Shown here in pieces: positions 1 to 5,440 of a stretch of 5,440 bases of DNA; the stretch's first letter is position 1, and each line of letters begins with the position of its first letter. The notes under the pieces are model-generated. The model saw nothing but the letters and a program-made list of their open reading frames with translations. It was not told the DNA's origin and made no database searches. The stretch lies in contig PEZR01000019.1 in assembly GCA_002773975.1 (NCBI GenBank), forward strand, positions 2,256 to 7,695, read 5' to 3'. The position numbers and the translations under genes were made by a program. The DNA comes from Bdellovibrio sp. CG10_big_fil_rev_8_21_14_0_10_47_8 (GTDB lineage Bacteria; Bdellovibrionota; Bdellovibrionia; Bdellovibrionales; Bdellovibrionaceae).

Positions 1-188
1 GCTATCCCGAAATGCCCTACTACACGGACTGCAATGTGGTTTATTCTAAAAATCAAAACATGCTGACGACGGGAATGATGTGGGCGCCTTCACTTTGGCA
101 AAGATCATCAGCTGAAAAAATGATGTCTTTGCCCGAGAGTCTCTACCCAGTTTCTGTTTTTGATTCCAATTATATGACGGGCGAATAG
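1..188 (+). CDS. 3' end of an unrecognised protein gene (5' end outside window)
   Basis: The reading frame whose first whole codon is at base 3 stays open for 61 codons and ends at TAG 186-188. The other two plus frames stop early (47-49 and 64-66), and the minus frames I checked contain stops. The visible C-terminus runs from YPEMPYYTDC to the final SNYMTGE. It is rich in Met, Tyr, Ser and Trp, with no membrane segment or motif that I recognise. No function can be assigned. A 61-codon open frame can arise by chance, so the call rests on its being the only open frame and on the intergenic-looking sequence after it. A weak hairpin with a short T-run overlaps its stop codon. Confidence 0.55.
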   Translation, partial: YPEMPYYTDCNVVYSKNQNMLTTGMMWAPSLWQRSSAEKMMSLPESLYPVSVFDSNYMTGE

Positions 189-219
189 ACACCAGTTTCC
201 ATCAGCGATCCGCCCTTTT
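179..219 (+). terminator. weak possible terminator after the first gene
   Basis: GGGCG (179-183) can pair with CGCCC (211-215), which is followed directly by TTTT (216-219). The loop is long, about 27 nt, and the stem extends inward only through a mismatch followed by two A-T pairs. The position, across the stop codon of the upstream gene, fits a terminator. The 5-bp core and short T-run make this a marginal candidate. Confidence 0.25.
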
Positions 220-323
220 GATAATACCGCTCATAAGCACCCTTAATACTTCTACCAGAAACCTCTGCCGCTTATTTTCCTGTGTAAAAAAGATCGACAG
301 CTAAGAGCTTGGAATACCCAAAA

Positions 324-354
324 GCCCTCTAAACTAGGGCCGTTCCGACCCTAG
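324..354 (+). other. two mutually exclusive small hairpins in the leader of the barrel gene
   Basis: CTAGGG (334-339) pairs perfectly with CCCTAG (349-354) around a 9-nt loop. The same AGGGC segment (336-340) can instead pair with GCCCT (324-328) around a 7-nt loop. The two folds exclude each other. No T-run follows either, so neither looks like a terminator. They lie about 80-110 bases before the start codon at 437 and could be a 5' UTR structure or an operator-like palindrome. No riboswitch class is recognised and no function is claimed. Confidence 0.25.
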
Positions 355-426
355 CTCCCACGGCATGACTCCTGCTCTGTTAAGGGTGGGTAGTTTCCAT
401 TCCTCGGGAAATTGAGAAAGGTCGGC

Positions 427-430
427 AGGA
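427..430 (+). promoter_or_regulatory. ribosome binding site of the barrel gene
   Basis: AGGA at 427-430 lies 6 nt before the ATG at 437, a normal Shine-Dalgarno spacing. It supports this start over the downstream in-frame Met codons (residues 35 and 37), which would remove the signal peptide. Confidence 0.7.
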
Positions 431-436
431 AACACG

Positions 437-1330
437 ATGAAAGTTGAAACCAGAAAAGGCACAAATTCTAAGTTCTCCAAACAATCTCTGATCTGCCGAT
501 GTTTGCCGATTCTACTTGCGGTGTCGGTATTTTCGCCCATGACGATGGCTGCGACCTCAAAAGTATCCAGTCAGTCGTCAGTCAAAAAAAACACTGTTGC
601 TCCAGAACCTGAAAAAAAGTCCGTGTCCTTATTGGTTGGATTGGAACGCTCAAGCAATCTCATCGAGGAAGGATCGCCACGCGACAATACGGCCACAGAC
701 CTCCTTCTCAGGCCATCTTGGACCCTCAATGAAAATTGGACCCTGTCCAACAGAACCATTTTTGAACAAGAGGAAACCGGTCCTCGAAATAGCAGTTTGT
801 CAGACAGTGAATTTCGTCTATCCCTGAAGGGCGCTCAGCTCAATGACCAGTTCTCACTGACTCATTCAATTTCAGGCTACGCTCCAACCAACGAGGAGAA
901 TCGAAAGAAAAACTCCTTTCAAGGCGCCGCCACAGCTCGTACCGGAATCAAAGCCGTCTATCCATTGGGTGAATTTTCTTATGGAATGTCATTGCGTCGG
1001 AACTTTCACGAATACAAAGTTTCATCCGAAAATTCACCCAACATTGAATACTCGCTGTCTCACGCCATCTCAGGAAGAATTCCCTTGAGCACCAAGTGGT
1101 CAGTGGAAAGTCTTGGAATCTTTGCCCAAGGCCGTACCTATGGCGGACTTGAACGTCAGAATTTTAGTTTTGACTTTGATGTCGTTTTTGAGGCTATCAA
1201 AGATTTCTCAATCAACCTGGGAACGAGCAATAAAGGCTCCGCCCTCAAAGCCAATGGGCACGATTCTAATATTAAAGCATTTGATGAACACAGTTCTGTC
1301 CTGAGACTAGGAGTTTCCTATGTCCTCTAG
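437..1330 (+). CDS. predicted exported outer-membrane beta-barrel protein, function unknown
   Basis: This 297-aa protein starts with a basic n-region of about 17 residues, then a hydrophobic core (around residues 22-34, LPILLAVSVFSP) and a likely signal peptidase I site after TMA (residue 38). A Ser/Thr/Lys-rich linker follows to about residue 62. From there to the end it alternates polar and hydrophobic or aromatic residues in short stretches broken by Gly, Asn and Ser turns, as in amphipathic strands of an outer-membrane barrel. The last strand reads LRLGVSYVL; its final residue is Leu rather than the more typical Phe. I count roughly ten to twelve possible strands by eye. No specific family is recognised. 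The start has a good ribosome binding site. The gene overlaps the start of the lipoprotein protease gene by 11 bases, so the two are probably co-transcribed, and the barrel could help export, anchor or partner the protease (inference). Alternatives are a periplasmic beta-rich protein or a structural porin-like protein. Confidence 0.75.
   Translation: MKVETRKGTNSKFSKQSLICRCLPILLAVSVFSPMTMAATSKVSSQSSVKKNTVAPEPEKKSVSLLVGLERSSNLIEEGSPRDNTATDLLLRPSWTLNENWTLSNRTIFEQEETGPRNSSLSDSEFRLSLKGAQLNDQFSLTHSISGYAPTNEENRKKNSFQGAATARTGIKAVYPLGEFSYGMSLRRNFHEYKVSSENSPNIEYSLSHAISGRIPLSTKWSVESLGIFAQGRTYGGLERQNFSFDFDVVFEAIKDFSINLGTSNKGSALKANGHDSNIKAFDEHSSVLRLGVSYVL
1309..1313 (+). promoter_or_regulatory. ribosome binding site that decides the protease start
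   Basis: AGGAG at 1309-1313 lies inside the last codons of the barrel gene, 6 nt before the ATG at 1320. The later in-frame ATG at 1344 has only a weak GAG (1336-1338) in front of it. The site therefore favours the 1320 start and translation coupled to the end of the upstream gene. AGGAG here also encodes barrel residues, so chance occurrence is possible. Confidence 0.55.
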
Positions 1331-4300
1331 AAAGCGAGACACTATGAAAAAACTGATGATTGCCCTCACTTTGTTGGGTCTTGCCGCCTGTACGAAGGAT
1401 GTGCCCTACCAGTACGCCTTCAAAGAAAAGGAAATGGCTAAACCGAACACAGATGGAGACTATCTCTATTCAGCCTCGGTTTTGGAAATGTCTCGACACA
1501 CCAATGATGGAAGACCCTTTCAATTTGGTGACAATCGTCGCGTGCAGCTGAAGTGGACGGAAGACTCGCTTCAGGTGATCGAGAAAGACTCGGATCAACG
1601 GTACGACCGAGAGATCAACAGCAAGGTTATTTTATCTATTCCAGTTGAATACACTGATTATGAATGCGCCAAGGACGCTTATGGCGAATGCACCGGCAAA
1701 GAAACCAAAAAAGAAGTCAACTGGTCAGAAATGACAAAGGTCAAATTCAAAGAGCACCAGGCCGTGAAGCAAGGATCCTTAGAGGTTCTTCCAATTTTGG
1801 TTGATCAAGCTCTTGGCAGCAGATGTTATGACGAAGTCTCTTCGGAAATTGTTGGGCTAGATCTCAGTGACACTGCCATCAATATTCAAGTCAAAAGGAA
1901 CTTCCAACAGAGCATCAAATGCATGGACTCGGTGGAGAACTCTCTTTCTGAAACCAATATCTCGATGATCGTCCATTATTCTATGGTTAAAACCAGCTCA
2001 GTTTTGTCCAAAGACTTTAAGACAATCCGGTACCCAAAAGCCGATGAAAATACATTTGGATTTTTCTCAACGACTAAAAGCCTCCGGGACGTGGATCAGA
2101 ACCTGACTGACAACAGTGAAACAACCATCATGAATCACTGGAACCCAAAACGCTCTGTAATTGATTACTATCTCAGTGACGAATTCAATAAACCAGAACA
2201 CAAAGTTTTGAAAGAAACCACATATCTTGCTGTTCAAAGACTCAACGAAGGTTTGAGCGAAGCAGGGGTGCAGTTTCGGATTCAATTGCATGAGCCGGAT
2301 CATAAAAATCCAGGCGACATTCGAAACAGCATGATCGTTCTTGTGGAAGATCCCTATGAATCAGCACCTATTGGATACGGTCCTCAGACAGAGGATCCTT
2401 CAACCGGCGAGATCATCAGCGCTCGAACCATCATGTACCTGAGTGGCGTACAACAATACGTCAAATACAACTATGACGACATCGGTCGTGCTTTGAACAA
2501 GGCTCGGGTCGAAAGTGCGAAAACCAAGACCGAAGCTGGTCAAGGTTCGGAAAATACGATCGCAAAAACGATACAACAACAGCTTTCTTCTGAATTCAAA
2601 CGTGAGGCTCGAACGGCAGCCATGAAGAAATCGGCGGCGGCAAAGACGGTTTTGAATTCCTCCAAGCCGGTGGCCACAACAATCAGTGGCTCGTCTCAAT
2701 TCAACCCCATCGGTAAAGACCTGAGTAATGAAGTGAAAGATGTTCGAAACTACAGATTACGGGTCAATGAAAGCTACTCAAAAAAAGATGCTGCTTCTTA
2801 TGTGAAATACATCACAGAGGCTAAAAACTGTGCCTATGGCGGCGAGGACAGCGACGCTCTGACCGCGGGTTTGTCCGAGGTACGTCCCGATCTGATGAAC
2901 AGAATTGGGGCGCAATTCGGCGATGAGAATGGCCTCTTAAAACCTTGGTCAGACCTGTCGGCCAAAGAGAAAAAAGAAGTCATGGATCTTTTGATTCCGG
3001 AGGTTTGGTTGCCGGTGTTGCTGCACGAACTGGGACACAATATGGGTCTTCGACATAATTTCCAAGGATCTGAAGATAAAGACAATTTCTATTCCGCAGC
3101 TGAACTCAAGGCAAAAAATATTGACCATGCGGTCCCTTATAGCTCGATCATGGAGTACGGGAATGATCTAAGAACTCTGCCGATGCTTGGACGATATGAT
3201 GTTGCCGCTCTCCGATACGCGTACGCCCGAAAGGTGAAAGTGATTCAAGCCGATGGACAGGTGCAAGAGACCTCTTTGGACGGGTCCGATGCGCCAAATG
3301 CTCAGGGAAAACCCGCATTGACCATTGAAGACCTCCAACAAAATTCAGATATCAAGTTGGTGGATTTCGGATATTGCACCGACGAAAATGTGGGCCCCAA
3401 TGCAGGATGCCGACGTTTCGACGAAGGTTCAAGCTACACGGACATCGCGGACTATCTGATTCAGTTTTACAAAAACTTTTACCAGGCCAGGAGCACCCGA
3501 TACGGACGAAATGATTTCTCGGCTCGAACTGATGCAGCCTATGCAAAACGTCAATACCAGCGATTTATCGAAATGAGAACTTTCATGGAAATTTACGAGC
3601 GGATTCGGAATCTGGCTCCCATCTATGAAGAGGGTCAACCAGCTTGGGAAACCCAGCCCTTTTTGAAAGATCTCAAAACAGCCACCTTGAAAGTCGAGCG
3701 TTTTATGCTCGAAGTTCTGAGCACACCTGATCTTCACTGTGTGGTTCTCGACGTCAGTACAAACAAACTGGCAGGTATCGTTCCGCTGACTCAGATCAGC
3801 CCTCGAGATATCACTTGTCAGGGACTTGAACTGACAAACAAAAACTTTAAAGTTGTCGGTGAGATTGGAAAACAACTCAACTCCAAAAAGAGTCCTGACT
3901 CGAAAAATCCTTACTTTGATCAGATCGATGTGCGGGGTTTTTGGATGGATAAATGGGCGGCCGCCAAGGCCCTTTTTGGACGAGAAATTTCCCCTTCTTT
4001 TGATCGCTACTTTGACAATGCATGGGATATCCAAGAATTGAAACCAGAGATCAGTCTTATGTTAACGGGTCTTTTGACCAATAAATTGCTGGCCCCACAG
4101 GAAGTTCGATTCTTCGATGGCAGTCCGTCAATCAAGGCCGAGCTTAAGCTGGACATGCATTCGAGCCAACTGGTGACTGCACCAATCGTTGAGTCGACTG
4201 CGAAGGCTTTGGGCATCAGTGCAAACAAGAATTCTTATTTCAGCGAGATTCTTTCAAAAATTGTCTTTGAAGAAGGTGCCAAGACAACAGAAAGACGAGC

Positions 4301-4745
4301 TGAGGGATTGAAACTGCAACAGATGGTGGCTGTTCGTCGCCTGTTACAAACAGATGGCATTAATGGAAATCTGGATGCTCTGTTGAGTGTGAACTTGGGC
4401 GCAATGACGGCCTATGCTTCAGATTCAAACCTAGTTGCTCGGGATCTGATGCTGGATTTAAAGGTCAACCGTGCTTTGAATGAGATTGAACAAAATGTTG
4501 CGACCAAGTTGGCGTCTGTTCTTTCACAAAGCCTTCCTCAATCCGCAAATCAGAATACGACGTTGACCAAAGAGGATCTCCAAAAACAGGTCCCTGAGCT
4601 CACGGATTCCCAGGCCTCGGCCATCCTCGATTTGTTCACCAAAGCACCCGCGGACATTGCTGATCGTGTGGACAGCTTTTCTAAGGGGCAAATGATGTCC
4701 GAAGAGGAACTGACACAGATCTTGTTTGCTCTACCGAATCAATAA
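1320..4745 (+). CDS. large lipoprotein zinc metalloprotease (metzincin, PF16313/DUF4953-like)
   Basis: This 1141-aa predicted secreted lipoprotein protease has an N-terminus with a basic stretch, a hydrophobic core and the lipobox L21-A22-A23-C24, so Cys24 should be lipidated after signal peptidase II cleavage. Thr at +2 is compatible with outer-membrane sorting. Residues about 30-290 look beta-rich. YGPQTEDPSTGEI (353-365) matches the DPxTGEI-type segment that I associate with DUF4953 (Met-zincin) proteins. The zinc site HELGHNMGLRHN follows, with ligands H569, H573 and H579 and catalytic E570. The Met-turn is SSIMEY (608-613, M611), followed by GRYDVAALRYAYA (624-636). All catalytic residues are present. 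Between the DPxTGEI segment and the zinc site are about 200 residues, including a Lys/Ala/Ser/Thr-rich stretch (about 396-460); I expect a shorter spacing in relatives. The C-terminal half is mostly helical-looking, with a distinctive segment at 864-888 (PYFDQIDVRGFWMDKW). Nine cysteines besides Cys24 suggest disulfides outside the cytoplasm. ATG 1344 is an alternative start, giving 1133 aa and the same lipobox. Its substrate is unknown. Confidence 0.88.
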   Translation: MSSRKRDTMKKLMIALTLLGLAACTKDVPYQYAFKEKEMAKPNTDGDYLYSASVLEMSRHTNDGRPFQFGDNRRVQLKWTEDSLQVIEKDSDQRYDREINSKVILSIPVEYTDYECAKDAYGECTGKETKKEVNWSEMTKVKFKEHQAVKQGSLEVLPILVDQALGSRCYDEVSSEIVGLDLSDTAINIQVKRNFQQSIKCMDSVENSLSETNISMIVHYSMVKTSSVLSKDFKTIRYPKADENTFGFFSTTKSLRDVDQNLTDNSETTIMNHWNPKRSVIDYYLSDEFNKPEHKVLKETTYLAVQRLNEGLSEAGVQFRIQLHEPDHKNPGDIRNSMIVLVEDPYESAPIGYGPQTEDPSTGEIISARTIMYLSGVQQYVKYNYDDIGRALNKARVESAKTKTEAGQGSENTIAKTIQQQLSSEFKREARTAAMKKSAAAKTVLNSSKPVATTISGSSQFNPIGKDLSNEVKDVRNYRLRVNESYSKKDAASYVKYITEAKNCAYGGEDSDALTAGLSEVRPDLMNRIGAQFGDENGLLKPWSDLSAKEKKEVMDLLIPEVWLPVLLHELGHNMGLRHNFQGSEDKDNFYSAAELKAKNIDHAVPYSSIMEYGNDLRTLPMLGRYDVAALRYAYARKVKVIQADGQVQETSLDGSDAPNAQGKPALTIEDLQQNSDIKLVDFGYCTDENVGPNAGCRRFDEGSSYTDIADYLIQFYKNFYQARSTRYGRNDFSARTDAAYAKRQYQRFIEMRTFMEIYERIRNLAPIYEEGQPAWETQPFLKDLKTATLKVERFMLEVLSTPDLHCVVLDVSTNKLAGIVPLTQISPRDITCQGLELTNKNFKVVGEIGKQLNSKKSPDSKNPYFDQIDVRGFWMDKWAAAKALFGREISPSFDRYFDNAWDIQELKPEISLMLTGLLTNKLLAPQEVRFFDGSPSIKAELKLDMHSSQLVTAPIVESTAKALGISANKNSYFSEILSKIVFEEGAKTTERRAEGLKLQQMVAVRRLLQTDGINGNLDALLSVNLGAMTAYASDSNLVARDLMLDLKVNRALNEIEQNVATKLASVLSQSLPQSANQNTTLTKEDLQKQVPELTDSQASAILDLFTKAPADIADRVDSFSKGQMMSEEELTQILFALPNQ

Positions 4746-4749
4746 CGAA

Positions 4750-5440
4750 TTAGACTCTCGAGAGCCGGCCCGTCAGCCAGCTCTCGAGCTCTGCCAAAGA
4801 CGGTGATTTTTCGATCACCGTTTTTTTTGCAAATGGATAAAGAACCACGAGGTGAATATCTGGGTCTTCTTGAGGCCCCAGTTCTTTCATTTTTTGCAAG
4901 GCCCAGGAATAGATCTTCAGTTGATCCAGAGCTTTTTCCACATGTTGTGGATTGCCGGTCTTGTAATCGACAATCCATGTGGTTCCAGCTTCATCCATGG
5001 ACCACAGATCAATTTGTCCTTGAATCAATCCCCCAGCACTTTGAACCGCAAAACCCCATTCAACCTCACCCCGCCGAATCAGATTCAACCAGCGGCCTTG
5101 ATGGTCTTCTGCCAAGAACCGCAGGGCCTTTTCGTGAGAGGGGCTCAAGTTCTTTAAAAGTTCTTTCCAGTCGAAATCCGCATCATTCATAAAATGATAT
5201 TTCAGATTTTCGAACAACCGATGCACGTCCACACCGATCAGGGCTTTTTTCATGGCTTCGACGGAGTTCGCTGTGGGCGCAGACGCTTTGGATGAATCCT
5301 TGGACTTTGCGTCCAAAAGTTCTGTCACCGAGGTGGTGGATTTTTGCGGAGCCGCTGAGCCCAAAGACAGAGCAGCCTTGACCTCTTGAGGACCCTTTTG
5401 TACGGTCGGCAAAGGTTCTGCCGTGAACTCACCCTCTCGG
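4750..5440 (-). CDS. C-terminal RecB/AddA-type PD-(D/E)XK nuclease domain (5' end outside window)
   Basis: The minus-strand frame runs from the window edge to TAA at 4752-4750 with no stop. Its visible part starts with REGEFTAEPLPT. The TTG at 5412 is an in-frame codon and probably not the start. The first 60 or so visible residues are a Ser/Ala/Lys/Pro-rich linker. The nuclease motifs follow in order: GVDVHRLFE (5235-5209, with the metal-binding His), the Glu of VEWGF (5061-5059), GQIDLW (5019-5002, catalytic Asp), VDYKTG (4971-4954, the D-x-K core) and QLKIY (Gln 4923-4921, Tyr 4911-4909). This is the complete motif set of the RecB-family nuclease domain found at the C-terminus of AddA/RecB-like UvrD-type helicase-nucleases, which process double-strand DNA ends for recombinational repair in the cytoplasm. 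The helicase part would lie beyond base 5440 and cannot be seen, so a stand-alone or AddB-like nuclease is possible. The 3' end converges on the protease gene with a 4-bp gap and carries that gene's terminator within its codons. Confidence 0.85.
   Translation of the reverse strand, partial: REGEFTAEPLPTVQKGPQEVKAALSLGSAAPQKSTTSVTELLDAKSKDSSKASAPTANSVEAMKKALIGVDVHRLFENLKYHFMNDADFDWKELLKNLSPSHEKALRFLAEDHQGRWLNLIRRGEVEWGFAVQSAGGLIQGQIDLWSMDEAGTTWIVDYKTGNPQHVEKALDQLKIYSWALQKMKELGPQEDPDIHLVVLYPFAKKTVIEKSPSLAELESWLTGRLSRV
4757..4788. repeat. perfect 9-bp inverted repeat at the convergent gene ends
   Basis: CTCGAGAGC (4757-4765) is the exact reverse complement of GCTCTCGAG (4780-4788), around a 14-nt loop. 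It lies just past the protease stop codon and inside the last codons of the minus-strand nuclease gene. No T-run follows on the plus strand. On the minus strand the sequence after it is only moderately T-rich. It may protect or shape mRNA 3' ends, act as a weak minus-strand terminator, or be incidental. Each arm contains the palindrome CTCGAG. Confidence 0.5.
4796..4828 (+). terminator. intrinsic terminator of the barrel-protease unit
   Basis: ACGGTGAT (4800-4807) pairs perfectly with ATCACCGT (4814-4821) around a 6-nt TTTTCG loop. A run of eight T residues spans 4821-4828. AAAG just upstream (4796-4799) can extend the stem by pairing with the first T residues. This is a textbook Rho-independent terminator for plus-strand transcription, about 50 bases after the protease stop. 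It lies entirely within the coding sequence of the convergent nuclease gene. Read on the minus strand, the hairpin is followed by TCTTTGGCAG, which has no continuous T-run, so it should not stop nuclease transcription efficiently. Confidence 0.85.

Noticed and set aside
218..247. Possible sigma70-like promoter TTGATA (218-223) and CTTAAT (242-247), 18-nt spacing
   Set aside because: The -35 matches 5 of 6 bases, but the -10 lacks the first two consensus bases (T and A). It lies about 190 bases before the barrel start, and sigma preferences of the host are unknown.
394..411. Small hairpin TTTCC/GGAAA just upstream of the barrel ribosome site
   Set aside because: A 5-bp AT-containing stem with an 8-nt loop is too weak to call a regulatory structure.
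334..540. Minus-strand open frame of 68 codons
   Set aside because: It overlaps the barrel gene's ribosome site and signal-peptide codons, has no recognisable motif, and is best explained as a shadow of the plus-strand gene.
3429..4034. Minus-strand open frame of 201 codons inside the protease gene
   Set aside because: It lies wholly within the plus-strand protease frame, shows no domain or motif, and has composition typical of an antisense shadow.
4803..5192. Plus-strand open frame of 129 codons opposite the nuclease gene
   Set aside because: The minus-strand frame carries the complete nuclease motif set, and the plus frame starts inside the terminator hairpin.
1..5440. CRISPR array, tRNA/rRNA genes, insertion sequence ends, phage or toxin-antitoxin genes
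   Set aside because: No regularly spaced repeats, cloverleaf-like or rRNA-like sequence, terminal inverted repeats with a transposase, or matching gene pairs were seen.

Overview
The window looks like chromosomal DNA from a Gram-negative bacterium. The evidence is a protein with an N-terminal secretion signal and a beta-barrel-like body, a lipoprotein with a classical lipobox, and an AddA/RecB-type nuclease domain. Base composition, judged by eye, is a little under half GC. The large lipoprotein metzincin beside a small outer-membrane barrel reminds me of Bdellovibrionota and related predatory lineages. That placement is inference and was not tested.

Layout: bases 1-188 hold the 3' end of an unrecognised plus-strand gene. 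Bases 189-436 (248 bp) contain no convincing gene; they hold a weak terminator-like hairpin and a GC-rich stretch with two competing small hairpins, and should carry the promoter and leader of the next unit. Bases 437-1330 encode a 297-aa predicted exported beta-barrel protein. Its stop codon overlaps the start of a 1141-aa lipoprotein metalloprotease (1320-4745), which has a full HEXXHXXGXXH zinc site and a Met-turn. The two appear to be one translationally coupled unit. Converging on it, with only 4 bp between stop codons, is the 3' part of a minus-strand gene (4750-5440, open to the window edge). It encodes a RecB/AddA-type PD-(D/E)XK nuclease domain.

A strong plus-strand intrinsic terminator (4796-4828) for the barrel-protease unit lies inside the coding sequence of the convergent nuclease gene. 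The likely picture is a cell-envelope pair, an outer-membrane protein and an anchored zinc protease made from one mRNA, next to an unrelated DNA-repair gene. I see no tRNA, rRNA, CRISPR array, insertion sequence or phage gene. The most distinctive element is the protease, which is longer than I expect for its family and has a large Lys/Ala/Ser-rich insertion before the zinc site.
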